Shown: positions 55,669 to 63,983 of the stretch, piece by piece
Layout of the letters: each line of letters begins with the position of its first letter
Numbering within the stretch: the stretch's first letter is position 1
From: Actinomycetospora sp. TBRC 11914
Lineage (GTDB): Bacteria > Actinomycetota > Actinomycetes > Mycobacteriales > Pseudonocardiaceae
NCBI RefSeq assembly: GCF_012933465.1
Contig: NZ_JABBND010000009.1
Span: 164,903 to 228,902 of the forward strand
Direction of reading: 5' to 3'
DNA: 64,000 nt
Made by a program: the position numbers and the translations under genes
The notes under the pieces: generated by a model
The model's database searches: none
The model's input: only the letters and a program-made list of their open reading frames with translations
What the model was told of the DNA's origin: nothing

Positions 55669-56376
55669 GTGTTCCCGTCGACGCTGTCCTGGACCTTCAC
55701 CGTCGTGTTCACCCTGACCGGCGTGTACTCGCTGGTCCGTCTGACCGAGCTCGCCAGCGGGATGGACCGCACGGGCAGCCGGCTCACCGAGCTGTCGCAC
55801 CTGCTCATGGCGCTCGCGATGATCGCCATGGCGTGGGGGTGGACGGGGGAACCGGCGGCCGCGACCGGGGTCCTGCAGATCCTGGTGTTCGGCCTCTTCG
55901 GCATCTGGGCCCTGGCGCGGCTCACCGTTCCGGAGGGCGGTCACTCCCGCGCGACCGAGGGCTACCACCTCGTCGCGAACGCGGCGATGGTGTGGATGGT
56001 CGCGGCGATGCCGCTGATCATGCCGTCCGCCCCGTCCGCCCCGGTGGCGACTCACCACGAGATGGCGGGCATGGGCGCGATGCCGATGCCGGGCTCCGAG
56101 GCCGCCCCGGCAGCGTCGACGCCCACCTGGGTGGTGGCGGTGACCGTGGCCTTCGCGGTGCTGGTCCTCGCCGGGGCCGCGCTGTGGGCCTCGCGGATCG
56201 TGCGGCCGGTCGGCCCGGGCTGCTGCGCCGACGGCACCCCGGAGATCGCGTCCGGCGGCTCGGTCGCCGTCGCGGTCGCGCCGGCCCGGACCCGCAGCAC
56301 GAGCGGCCGCCTCGACGCCTGCTGCCACGTGCTCATGAGCGTCGGGATGGCGGGCACGCTCCTCGCGATGCTCTGA
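55669..56376 (+). CDS. DUF5134 family membrane protein
   Basis: The 235-residue protein has six predicted transmembrane helices and a Met/His-rich periplasmic loop (THHEMAGMGAMPMPGSE), in the manner of actinobacterial DUF5134 proteins, which often lie near copper-linked genes. LSHLLMALAMIAMAWGW and LDACCHVLMSVGMAGTLLAM are typical. The start is the GTG at 55669, seven bases after GGAAGG. Metal handling is an inference from composition and the adjacent cbt operon. Confidence 0.82.
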   Translation: MFPSTLSWTFTVVFTLTGVYSLVRLTELASGMDRTGSRLTELSHLLMALAMIAMAWGWTGEPAAATGVLQILVFGLFGIWALARLTVPEGGHSRATEGYHLVANAAMVWMVAAMPLIMPSAPSAPVATHHEMAGMGAMPMPGSEAAPAASTPTWVVAVTVAFAVLVLAGAALWASRIVRPVGPGCCADGTPEIASGGSVAVAVAPARTRSTSGRLDACCHVLMSVGMAGTLLAML

Positions 56377-56380
56377 GGTG

Positions 56381-57007
56381 TCACGGCCCGGGCGCCTGGC
56401 CGAGCACGGCCCAGCAGTACCAGGCGGCGACGGTGCGGTGGGGGCGGAAGACCTCGCCCAGCCCGTCGAGCTCGCGGGCGCTCGGCACGGGTACGCCCCA
56501 CCCCGCCGCGTAGCCCTTGCGCACCGAGAGGTCGCCGGTCGGCCAGACGTCGAGCCGGAGCAGCTGCAGCATCAGGAACATCTCCGCGGTCCACCGCCCG
56601 ACGCCGCGGACGGTGGTGAGCTCGGCGACGACGGCCGCGTCGTCCCGGGTCGCGAGGGCGGCACCGTCGAGGACCACCGTGCCGTCGTCGACCTTCACCG
56701 CCAGGTCCCGCAGCGAGCGGACCTTCGCCGCCGACATTCCGACGCGGCGCAGCTCGTCGTCCGACAGCGACAGGACCCCGCAGGCGGTGATCTCGCCGCC
56801 GAGCGCGTCCCGCAGCCGCCCCAGGATCGCGTCGGCCGAACGGTTCGAGAGCTGCTGGTGGGTGATCGCGCCGGCGACGAACGCGAAGTCGGTCCCGGTC
56901 GGGTGGACGAAGGTCGGGAGGCCGTAGCGCTCGGCCAGGCGCGCGATCGTCGGCTCCCGCGCCGCCAGCTCCGCCGCCGCGACCCGGTGCGGCTCCGACA
57001 GGGTCAC
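56381..57007 (-). CDS. DNA-3-methyladenine glycosylase II (AlkA-type, HhH-GPD)
   Basis: The 208-residue base-excision glycosylase removes alkylated purines. The helix-hairpin-helix is LTTVRGVGRWTAEMFLML, and the catalytic Asp159 lies in WPTGDLSVRKGYA. It lacks the extra N-terminal domain of E. coli AlkA. The start overlaps the response regulator stop by four bases, an unusual partner for a two-component system. Confidence 0.88.
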   Translation of the reverse strand: MTLSEPHRVAAAELAAREPTIARLAERYGLPTFVHPTGTDFAFVAGAITHQQLSNRSADAILGRLRDALGGEITACGVLSLSDDELRRVGMSAAKVRSLRDLAVKVDDGTVVLDGAALATRDDAAVVAELTTVRGVGRWTAEMFLMLQLLRLDVWPTGDLSVRKGYAAGWGVPVPSARELDGLGEVFRPHRTVAAWYCWAVLGQAPGP

Positions 57008-57594
57008 AGCAGCCCGTGGGCGCGGGCGTTCGTGATCACCTGGGCGCGGTTGCGGGCCTCGAGCTTGCGCATGACCTGGTGCAGGTAGGTCTTCACGGTG
57101 TTGGGCGAGAGCCGGAGGGCCTCCCCGATCTCGCCGTTGGTGTGGCCGGTGGCGACCAGCCGCAGCACGTCGTACTCGCGCGGGGTGAGCGGCGCGTCCG
57201 CCGCCGACGGGACTCCGCCGCGGTAGCTCCCGCGGCGGGCGACCTCGCGGATCGCGTCGCCCAGCGCCACCCCCGAGGCGTCCTTCACCAGGAGCCCGAC
57301 CGCGCCCGCGGCCAGCGACGGCGCGACCGCCGAGTGCTCCGGGAACGCGGTGAACAGCAGCACCCGGCTCGACGGCGAGACCGCCCGCAGGCGGGGGACG
57401 ACGTCGGCGGCCAGCCCGTCGGGCAGGCGCAGGTCGAGCAGGACGACGTCGGGGCGTTCCCGGGCGCAGGCGGCCACGGCCCCGGCGCCGTCCGCGGCGT
57501 GGCCGGCGACCTCGATGTCGCTGTGCCGGCCCAGCTGGCCCACCACGCCGTCGCGGACCACGGGGTGGTCGTCGACCACCAGCACGCGGATCAC
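57004..57594 (-). CDS. NarL/LuxR-family response regulator
   Basis: The 196-residue protein has a receiver domain (VLVVDDHPVVRDG; phospho-acceptor Asp54 in VVLLDLRLPDG; Lys in GLLVKDAS) and a LuxR helix-turn-helix (LTPREYDVLRLVATGHTNGE; SPNTVKTYLHQVMRKL). It starts at the GTG at 57594, eight bases after the sensor kinase, which is its likely partner. Confidence 0.95.
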   Translation of the reverse strand: MIRVLVVDDHPVVRDGVVGQLGRHSDIEVAGHAADGAGAVAACARERPDVVLLDLRLPDGLAADVVPRLRAVSPSSRVLLFTAFPEHSAVAPSLAAGAVGLLVKDASGVALGDAIREVARRGSYRGGVPSAADAPLTPREYDVLRLVATGHTNGEIGEALRLSPNTVKTYLHQVMRKLEARNRAQVITNARAHGLL

Positions 57595-57602
57595 GCCGGT
57601 GC

Positions 57603-58730
57603 TCAGCACAGCTCGAGCCGCCACGTCGTGCCGCCGTGCGGGTCCGAGCGCACGCGCACCGTGCCGCCGAGCCGCTCGACCGCCTCCGTCGTGCTCGTCA
57701 GGCCGACACCGGGCACGTGGTCGGGCGCCAGCCCGGCGCCGTCGTCGGTGACCGCGACGACGAGGCCCCCGCCCGGCCGGCACGCGACGCTCACGACGAC
57801 GGCCGCCGCGTGTGCGTGCTTCTCGACGTTGAGCAGCGCCTCGCGGACCGCGGTGAGCACGACCTCGGTGCGCGAGGGCGCCAGCGCGGGCGGCTCGTCG
57901 TCGAGCATCACCAGCTCGGCCGGGGTCCCGGTGCGGTCGCTGAAGGCCGCGCAGTCCGCGCGCAGCGCGACCGAGAGCGCCAGGGCCGCCGGCGAGGCGC
58001 GCAGGGTCCGCAGCGAGTCCCGCAGCGCCGCCGACGCCTCGCCGGCCTGCTCCTGCAACCGCGCGAGCCGGGCCGCCACCTCGGGGTCGTTCCCGAGTGC
58101 GTCCGACAGCCCGGCCACTCCCGAGCCGATCGCGAAGAGCAGCGCACCGACGCTGTCGTGCAGCTCCGCGGCGAGCCGGCTGCGCTCCTCGTGCACCGCG
58201 ACCTCGCGCGCCAGCCGGGCGCGCTCGGCGACCGCGACGGCGAGCGCCACCTCGTCGGCGACCGCCTCGGCGTGCGCGGCGGCCCGGCCGCCGAACGTCC
58301 CCGCCGACCGGGCCCCGACGGCGAGCACCCCCAGCAGCCGGTCGTCGTGGCGGACCGGCACGGCGAGCAGCCGCTGCACTCCCTCGAGGTCGATGACGCG
58401 GTCGAAGGTGTGGGTGATGTCGGCGGCGGCGAAGTAGTCGTCGACCCACGACGGCGTCCCCGACGCGTGCACCTTCCCGGTCAGGCCTGCGCCGCGCGGG
58501 ACGGCGAGCCCGCGGAGGAGGCCCGTGTGGTCCCCGGTGAGCTGCGCGAGCGTGAGCTCGGCGGCCTCGCCGGCCGGCTCGGCGACCCACGCGACGTCAC
58601 CCTCGGTGCGCAGGAGGTCCAGGGCCGCGCGGACGGCGGCGCGGCGGTCGAGCAGGCCGACGAGCTCGGCGTGCTCCCGCGCGATCCCGTCCACCCGGTC
58701 ATCCAACGCCCGCGTCCGCACCGCTGTCAC
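57603..58730 (-). CDS. GAF-domain sensor histidine kinase (NarL type)
   Basis: The 375-residue soluble kinase has a GAF domain (about 35-165, WVDDYFAAADITHTFDRVID; LLAVPVRHDDRLLGVLAVG), a HisKA_3 phospho-acceptor helix (RSRLAAELHDSVGALLFAIG) and a HATPase domain ending in HGGTTWRLELC. No transmembrane segment, so it senses a cytoplasmic signal. The GTG at 58730 overlaps the acyl-CoA synthetase stop by four bases. The GAF ligand may relate to the co-encoded acyl-CoA pathway (inference). Confidence 0.93.
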   Translation of the reverse strand: MTAVRTRALDDRVDGIAREHAELVGLLDRRAAVRAALDLLRTEGDVAWVAEPAGEAAELTLAQLTGDHTGLLRGLAVPRGAGLTGKVHASGTPSWVDDYFAAADITHTFDRVIDLEGVQRLLAVPVRHDDRLLGVLAVGARSAGTFGGRAAAHAEAVADEVALAVAVAERARLAREVAVHEERSRLAAELHDSVGALLFAIGSGVAGLSDALGNDPEVAARLARLQEQAGEASAALRDSLRTLRASPAALALSVALRADCAAFSDRTGTPAELVMLDDEPPALAPSRTEVVLTAVREALLNVEKHAHAAAVVVSVACRPGGGLVVAVTDDGAGLAPDHVPGVGLTSTTEAVERLGGTVRVRSDPHGGTTWRLELC

Positions 58731-60247
58731 GGGGTGAACTGCTTGATCAGTTCCCGTCGCATGATCTTGCCGGTCGAGGTGGCGGGCAGGGTGTCGACGA
58801 AACGCACCATCCGGGGGCGCTTGTAGGCCGCGAGGTGCTCCCCGGCGTAGGCGATCAGCTCCTCCTCGCCCGGGTCGGTCCCGGCGGCGCGGACGACGTA
58901 GGCGCAGGCCAGCTCGCCCCGGACGTCGTCGGGCACCGGCCCGACGGCGACCATCGCGACCGCCGGGTGCCCGGCGAGGACGCGCTCGACCTCGGCCGGG
59001 TAGACGTTGTACCCGCCGGTGATGATCATGTCCTTGCGCCGGTCGACGACGAAGACGTGCCCGGTCGCGTCCATGGTCGCGACGTCGCCGGTGTGCAGCC
59101 AGCCGTCCGGCTCGAGCACCTCGGCGGTCGCCTCCGGATTGCCGTGGTAGCCGAGCATCACGATCGGCCCGCGGACCATGAGCTCGCCGGGGGTGCCGGC
59201 GGGCGCGTCCCGGGCGGTGTCGGCGAGGTCGGCGATCCGCAGCTCGATCCCGGGCAGCGCGACGCCGATCGAGCCCGGCACCGGTGGCGCGTACAGCGCG
59301 TGGGTGCTGCCGAGGCCCGCGACCTCGGTCATCCCCCACAGCTCGATCAGCGGTGCCCCCGACCGCTGCTGCCAGCGCTCGATCGTCGAGATCGGGATGG
59401 TCTGGCCGCCGACGGTACAGCGGGTCAGCGACGAGAGGTCGGCGTCGGGGAGACCGGGGTCGGCGAGCAGCATGGCGTACATCGCGGGGACGCCCTCGAA
59501 GAGCGTGGCCCGGTGCTCGGCGATCAGCCGCAGCGCCTCGCCGGGGGCGAACCGCTCCATCAGGACGACGCGGCCGCCGGCCAGGAACGTCCCGTTGACC
59601 ACGACGTTGCCGTACACGTGCGGCGCCGGCAGGGCGGTCACGACGACGTCGTCCTCGCGCCGGCCGTGCATCGTCGCGGTCAGGGCGCAGTTGAGGAGCA
59701 CCGCGCGGTGGCTCTGCACCGCGCCCTTGGGGTGCCCGGTCGTCCCCGAGGTGTAGCCGATGGTGCAGGGCGCGTCCGGGTCGGTGGCCACCTGCGGGAC
59801 CGGCTCGTCGCGGGACAGGAGCGCGTCGAACGGCAGCGCGCCCGCCGGCGTCTGCTCCCCGAAGGCCACCACGGTGCGCAGCTCGGGGAGGTCGCGGGTG
59901 AGCTCGAGGACCGTTGCGGCCTGCTCGGCGCTGGTGAACACCGCCGCCGCCCCGCAGTCGCGCAGCACGAACGCGAGCTCCTCCGGCGTGAGCATGACGT
60001 TGACCGGGTTGACGACGGCGCCCGCCTTCAGCGCGCCGTGGTAGGCGACCACCCACTCCCACCGGTTCTGCGCGTACAGCGACACCGGCTGCCCGACCCG
60101 GACCCCGCGCGCCGCCAGCCCGGCCGCCACCCGGTCGCTCAGGGCGTCGAGCTCGGCGTAGGTCAGCGTCCGCGTGGCGGTGACCAGCGCCGGCTCGTCC
60201 CCGTACCGCGCGCCCGCCGTCCGCAGGATGTCCCCGGGACCGTCCAC
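58727..60247 (-). CDS. AMP-forming acyl-CoA synthetase
   Basis: The 506-residue enzyme activates a carboxylic acid to its CoA thioester through an acyl-AMP. The P-loop is TIGYTSGTTGHPKGAV (about residue 160). IELWGMTEVAGLGST, DGWLHTGDVATMDATGHVFV, VDRRKDMIITGGYNVYP and the catalytic Lys in PATSTGKIMRREL complete the ANL-family set. Substrate unknown; medium-chain, aromatic or terpenoid acids are possible. It starts at the GTG at 60247 after GAGGAGG and heads an operon with the two-component system. Confidence 0.93.
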   Translation of the reverse strand: MDGPGDILRTAGARYGDEPALVTATRTLTYAELDALSDRVAAGLAARGVRVGQPVSLYAQNRWEWVVAYHGALKAGAVVNPVNVMLTPEELAFVLRDCGAAAVFTSAEQAATVLELTRDLPELRTVVAFGEQTPAGALPFDALLSRDEPVPQVATDPDAPCTIGYTSGTTGHPKGAVQSHRAVLLNCALTATMHGRREDDVVVTALPAPHVYGNVVVNGTFLAGGRVVLMERFAPGEALRLIAEHRATLFEGVPAMYAMLLADPGLPDADLSSLTRCTVGGQTIPISTIERWQQRSGAPLIELWGMTEVAGLGSTHALYAPPVPGSIGVALPGIELRIADLADTARDAPAGTPGELMVRGPIVMLGYHGNPEATAEVLEPDGWLHTGDVATMDATGHVFVVDRRKDMIITGGYNVYPAEVERVLAGHPAVAMVAVGPVPDDVRGELACAYVVRAAGTDPGEEELIAYAGEHLAAYKRPRMVRFVDTLPATSTGKIMRRELIKQFTP

Positions 60248-60301
60248 GTGTGCCTCCTCCTCGCAATGGCGAGGAGGACACCGCACCGGGGCGCGGCGCG
60301 G

Positions 60302-60319
60302 CACACCCGAACGGGTGTG
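60302..60319. promoter_or_regulatory. 18-bp palindrome in the divergent acyl-CoA synthetase/Ldi-like gap
   Basis: CACACCCG-AA-CGGGTGTG is a perfect 8-bp inverted repeat with 2-base centre, midway between the two divergent starts (60247 and 60354). Its size and position suit a dimeric repressor controlling both directions. The cognate regulator is not evident; the MarR at 62398 is a candidate. Confidence 0.6.
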
Positions 60320-60353
60320 GTGGCGGGGCGGCTGCTGCGTAGCGTCGAGGCGC

Positions 60354-61835
60354 ATGACGACGCCGTCGGTGCTGGACGAGGCGCAGCTGGGCCACCTGCG
60401 CCACTGGGACGACCTGTCCCGGCGGCTGCCCCACGACTGGTCGGGGATGCAGGGCAAGGGCGCCGGCGAGGACGACTTCGGCAGCTACCGCTTCCAGCTC
60501 GCCTACATGGTCTACGGGCTCGCCCTCGCCCACCGCCACCGGTTGCCCGCGGCTCCCGGGCTCTTCCGCCCGACGATCCAGCGGCTCATCGAGAAGCTGC
60601 TCATGCCCGACGTCTGGCTCTACTGGCGCGACGTGTCCCGCGGCGGCATGGTCATGAACGCGCATCTCTCGGAGGGCTACCACGAGGAGTGGGACCCGGT
60701 GGTGCGCGACAACATCATGTACTCCGCGTACGTGCAGTCCTGCGCGCTGCTGCACGACCACCTCTTCGCCGACGACCGCTACGCCGCGCCCGGCGCGCTG
60801 ACGTTCGCGCACTGGTCGTTCTTCTGGGGCGGCGAGGAGAAGCGGTTCGAATACGACCGGGACTCGCTCAACGAGCACCTCTACTGGCAGATGGTGCAGA
60901 ACGGCTACCTCGGGGTGGCCTGCGAGCCCAACTGCGTGTTCCAGATCTGCAACCAGCCCGCCATCCTCGGCTTCCGGCTCCACGACGTGATCACCGGCGG
61001 GGACCGGGCGACCGAGGTCGTGGCCGGCTACGAGAAGGCGTGGGCCGACTTCGGGCGGCTCGACGACGCCGGCCACTACAACCAGATGGTCCTCGAGGAC
61101 TCCCGCGTCGTCGCGCCCAACGCGCTGCGGGCACCCTGGGTCGACGCCTGGTGCGGGGCGCTGATGAACACGTGGAACCACGACTTCGTCCACGAGCACT
61201 ACCCGCGCCAGGTGCGCGACTTCCTCGTCCCCGGCCCCGACGGCACGATCGCGGTGCGCTCGACCCCCGCGATGAACGTCATGGGGCAGACCGTCGTGAC
61301 CGACACCTGCGACACCGGGTGGGTCGCCGCGTGGGCCGCGGAGATGGGCGACCGGGCGACCCTCGACGGGATCCTCGCCCACGCCGACCGCTACATGGGC
61401 CCGACCCGGCGCGACGGCGCACTCTTCTACCCCCGCAACGACACCCCCACCGACGCCGACGGCCACCGCACCGAGATCGAGCCGATGACGGGCAACGTCC
61501 TGCTCGGCTACGCCCGCCTCGACGTCCCCGACGGGCTCCACGAGCTCTACCAGCACCCGTGGGGGCCGGAGCACTTCGCCGAGCCGGCCCTCACCGAGGT
61601 CGGGCGCGACGTCGAGGTGAGCCGCGCCGAGGTCGTCGACGGGGTGCTGCACGGACGGCTGCGCTGCCGGGGGCGCTCCGGAGGTGACGACGACGGGTCG
61701 GTGCTGGTCGGCCGCGTCCCCGACGGCGCGCGGCTGCGGCTCGACGGCCAGGAGGTCGCGGCGCGGCCGGTCCCCGGGGGCCTGTGGGTCGACGTGCCTC
61801 CCGGCCCGGCGCACGACCTGGAGCTGGTGCCGTGA
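60354..61835 (+). CDS. Linalool dehydratase/isomerase-like protein (Ldi family)
   Basis: The 493-residue protein resembles Castellaniella linalool dehydratase/isomerase. The segment ACEPNCVFQICNQPAILGFR holds Cys190 and Cys199, nine residues apart like the catalytic Cys171/Cys180 of Ldi. Upstream, GEDDFGSYRFQLAYMVYGLA and RDNIMYSAYVQS match the alpha/alpha-barrel core. The C-terminal 75 residues form an extra small beta domain. No signal peptide, unlike periplasmic Ldi. The substrate is unknown; a terpenoid alcohol or related tertiary alcohol is a guess. Confidence 0.75.
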   Translation: MTTPSVLDEAQLGHLRHWDDLSRRLPHDWSGMQGKGAGEDDFGSYRFQLAYMVYGLALAHRHRLPAAPGLFRPTIQRLIEKLLMPDVWLYWRDVSRGGMVMNAHLSEGYHEEWDPVVRDNIMYSAYVQSCALLHDHLFADDRYAAPGALTFAHWSFFWGGEEKRFEYDRDSLNEHLYWQMVQNGYLGVACEPNCVFQICNQPAILGFRLHDVITGGDRATEVVAGYEKAWADFGRLDDAGHYNQMVLEDSRVVAPNALRAPWVDAWCGALMNTWNHDFVHEHYPRQVRDFLVPGPDGTIAVRSTPAMNVMGQTVVTDTCDTGWVAAWAAEMGDRATLDGILAHADRYMGPTRRDGALFYPRNDTPTDADGHRTEIEPMTGNVLLGYARLDVPDGLHELYQHPWGPEHFAEPALTEVGRDVEVSRAEVVDGVLHGRLRCRGRSGGDDDGSVLVGRVPDGARLRLDGQEVAARPVPGGLWVDVPPGPAHDLELVP

Positions 61836-62356
61836 GCGCCCCGACCGACGTCGCCTTCTCCCTCGTCGACCACGACGGCCGGCCGGTCGACGCCGGGTCC
61901 TGGCCCGGCCGGTGGCTGCTGGTGCAGTTCGGGTTCACGTCGTGCCGGGTGGTCTGCCCGCGGGCGCTGACGAAGCTGACCGAGGCGCTCGACGCGCTCG
62001 GGCCCGCCGTCGCCGACCGGGTCCGCCCGCTCTACGTCAGCGTCGACCCGGAGCGGGACACCCCGGAGGTCATGCGCGCGTTCCTCACCGCCTCATACCC
62101 GTGCTTCACCGGCCTGACCGGCACCCCGGTGCAGGTCGAGGCGGCCAAGCAGGCGTTCCGGGTGTTCGCCCGCCGCCGCCCCGACCCCGAGGACCCCGAC
62201 GGCTACGCCGTCCCGCACACCGCGATCACCTACCTCGTCGACCCCGGCGGGCACCTCGCCCGGCACTGGCCCGACACCGCCGACGCCCCGACGCTCGCCG
62301 CGGACCTCACCGCCGTCGTCGAGGGAGGCCGCGTCTCTCCCACCGCCCCGTCGTGA
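61832..62356 (+). CDS. SCO1/SenC-like thioredoxin-fold protein without membrane anchor
   Basis: The 174-residue protein has the SCO fold with the copper/redox pair Cys38-Cys42 (GFTSCRVVCPRALT) and the conserved His129 (AVPHTAITYLVDPGGHL). SCO proteins deliver copper to cytochrome oxidase or act as thiol reductases and are usually membrane- or lipid-anchored outside the cell. This one starts directly with the domain, so it should be cytoplasmic. It overlaps the Ldi-like gene by four bases, implying joint function. Confidence 0.85.
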   Translation: MSAPTDVAFSLVDHDGRPVDAGSWPGRWLLVQFGFTSCRVVCPRALTKLTEALDALGPAVADRVRPLYVSVDPERDTPEVMRAFLTASYPCFTGLTGTPVQVEAAKQAFRVFARRRPDPEDPDGYAVPHTAITYLVDPGGHLARHWPDTADAPTLAADLTAVVEGGRVSPTAPS

Positions 62357-62397
62357 ACCGCGTCCGACCCGTCGTGGATCTGCGAGCCTCTGGGGTC

Positions 62398-62880
62398 GTG
62401 TCCTCTCCTCCCGGCGGCTGGTTGGACGACGACCAGCAGCGCGCGTGGCTGGCCTTCATGCGACTGCAGCTGCGGATGTCGTACGAGATGAACCGGCAGC
62501 TGCAGGCCGAGACCGCGCTCTCGCTGCCCGACTACCACGTGCTCAACGCGCTGGCGTACGCCGACGAGGACTCGATGTCGGTGTCGGCCCTGGCTGCGGC
62601 GATCGGCTGGGAGCGCAGCCGGACGTCGCACCACGCCAGGCGGATGGCGACCCGGGGACTGGTGGCGATGGCGGCGTCGGCCGACGACCGGCGGGTGACG
62701 AGGGTGTCGATCACCGGGGAGGGGAGGGACGCCCTCACCGCGGCCGCCCCAGGGCACGTCGAGGTGGTGCGCCGGCTGTTCTTCGACGGGCTCGACCCGG
62801 ACGTCGTGCGGCGCCTCGCCGAGACGCTCGACACCGTGTACCGGAACGTCCTGGAACAGGGAGCTACGCTCGGTCGTTGA
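62398..62880 (+). CDS. MarR family transcriptional regulator
   Basis: The 160-residue winged-helix protein has LSLPDYHVLNALAYADEDSM, the recognition region GWERSRTSHHARRMATRGLV and the wing ASADDRRVTRVSITGEGRDA. I place the start at the GTG at 62398; in-frame GTGs at 62374 and 62353 (the latter overlapping the SCO-like stop) are alternatives. An 18-bp palindrome follows the stop codon, ahead of the oxidoreductase gene, which suggests the next gene is its target. Confidence 0.88.
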   Translation: MSSPPGGWLDDDQQRAWLAFMRLQLRMSYEMNRQLQAETALSLPDYHVLNALAYADEDSMSVSALAAAIGWERSRTSHHARRMATRGLVAMAASADDRRVTRVSITGEGRDALTAAAPGHVEVVRRLFFDGLDPDVVRRLAETLDTVYRNVLEQGATLGR

Positions 62881-62881
62881 A

Positions 62882-62899
62882 TGCGTGACATGTCACGCA
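62882..62899. promoter_or_regulatory. 18-bp perfect palindrome between marR and oxidoreductase gene
   Basis: TGCGTGACATGTCACGCA is a perfect palindrome beginning two bases past the MarR stop and 23 bases before the oxidoreductase start. It has the size of a MarR dimer operator. No strong promoter hexamers are seen; TTGAAT ending at its edge is a weak -35 candidate. Confidence 0.7.
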
Positions 62900-62922
62900 A
62901 CTGCGTCTCCGAGGAGAGCCCC

Positions 62923-63825
62923 ATGTCCCGAGCGGTCACCATCTCCGGCTACGGCCCCCCGTCGGTCCTGCACCTCGAGGAGGTCGGGATCCCCGCGCCG
63001 GGCCCGCACCAGATCCGGGTGGCGGTGCGGTACGCGGGGGTCGGGCCGACCGATCTCGCCGTCCGGGCCGGACACCTCGACGCCGTCTTCCCCGTCCGTC
63101 CCGGCGGGGTCCTCGGGTTCGAGGCGGCCGGAACGGTGGAGGCCGTCGGCGACGAGGTGACCGACGTCGTCGTCGGTGACGACGTCGCGGTGCACCTGCC
63201 CGGCTCTCTCGGCGGCTACGCCGAGCTCGTCGTCGCCGACCTCTGGGTTCGCAGGCCGAGCGGATCGTCGTGGACCGTCGCCGCGGCGCTGCCGGCGTCG
63301 GCGGAGGCCGCGGTCCGGGGGTTGGCGCTGCTCGGACCGACGAAGGGCGAGACGTTGCTGCTCCTCGGCGGGAACGGCTCGGTCGGGGCCCTCGCGACCC
63401 AGCTCGCGGTCGCCGCCGGCGTCGAGGTGATCACCACGGTCCGACCGGACGACGCCGACGAGGTGACCGCCCGGGGCGCCGTCCCCGTCGACTACCACCA
63501 GCCGCTGCGCGACGCCGTCCGCTCCCCCGTCGACGCGGTCCTGGACGCCTCCGGGCGCAGCGACCTCGAGGCCGCGGTCGCCCTCGCCGGTGGGCCGGCA
63601 CGCGTCGTGACCCTGTCCGACCCGCGGGCCGGGCAGTTCGGCGTCACCCTCTCCGCCCCCGATCCGGCCACCGTCCCGGCGGCCCTCGCCGAGGCCGCGG
63701 CGCGCGTGGAGGACGGGACCCTGACGGTGCGCGAGCCGACGGTCGCACCGCTGCGCGACGCCGCCGAGGTCCACACCGGACTCGAGGCCGGGACGCTGCG
63801 CGGCAAGATCGTGCTGCAGCCGTAG
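62923..63825 (+). CDS. Quinone oxidoreductase-like medium-chain dehydrogenase/reductase
   Basis: The 300-residue NADPH-dependent enzyme is of the zeta-crystallin/quinone-oxidoreductase type. It has a GroES-like domain (YGPPSVLHLEEVGIPAPGPH; GFEAAGTVEAVGDEV), the nucleotide-binding LLLLGGNGSVGALATQLAV, and no zinc-binding cysteine cluster. It may reduce quinones or enones for detoxification. The ATG at 62923 follows GAGGAGAG. A palindrome upstream and the neighbouring MarR suggest electrophile-inducible control. Confidence 0.9.
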   Translation: MSRAVTISGYGPPSVLHLEEVGIPAPGPHQIRVAVRYAGVGPTDLAVRAGHLDAVFPVRPGGVLGFEAAGTVEAVGDEVTDVVVGDDVAVHLPGSLGGYAELVVADLWVRRPSGSSWTVAAALPASAEAAVRGLALLGPTKGETLLLLGGNGSVGALATQLAVAAGVEVITTVRPDDADEVTARGAVPVDYHQPLRDAVRSPVDAVLDASGRSDLEAAVALAGGPARVVTLSDPRAGQFGVTLSAPDPATVPAALAEAAARVEDGTLTVREPTVAPLRDAAEVHTGLEAGTLRGKIVLQP

Positions 63826-63859
63826 GCCTCGGTCCCGTCCGCCGAGAAAGGTGTGTTTG

Positions 63860-63871
63860 GCCTGATCAGGC
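63860..63871. repeat. 12-bp palindrome after the oxidoreductase gene
   Basis: GCCTGATCAGGC is a perfect palindrome 35 bases beyond the oxidoreductase stop. With the hairpin at 63942 it lies in the last 175 bases of the window, which contain no gene. It might be an operator for a gene beyond the edge. Confidence 0.3.
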
Positions 63872-63941
63872 GCGGGGCACGGTAGTGGCATCGGGGCGTG
63901 TGGCGAGCAGGGGGAGCACCTGCACGGCCCCCGCGAGGAGT

Positions 63942-63983
63942 GGTCCCGCTCCCGGTGGTCGGGAGCCCATCGGGAGCGGGACC
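63942..63983. terminator. 13-bp hairpin, probable terminator
   Basis: GGTCCCGCTCCCG (63942-63954) pairs perfectly with CGGGAGCGGGACC (63971-63983) across a 16-base loop. It is about 120 bases past the oxidoreductase stop, so it ends this gene or a convergent gene outside the window. Confidence 0.55.

Noticed and set aside
57603..61814. A 1403-codon minus-strand frame that seems to join the histidine kinase to upstream sequence
   Set aside because: Only the part to 58730 is the kinase; the rest runs in another frame through the acyl-CoA synthetase and opposite the Ldi-like gene.
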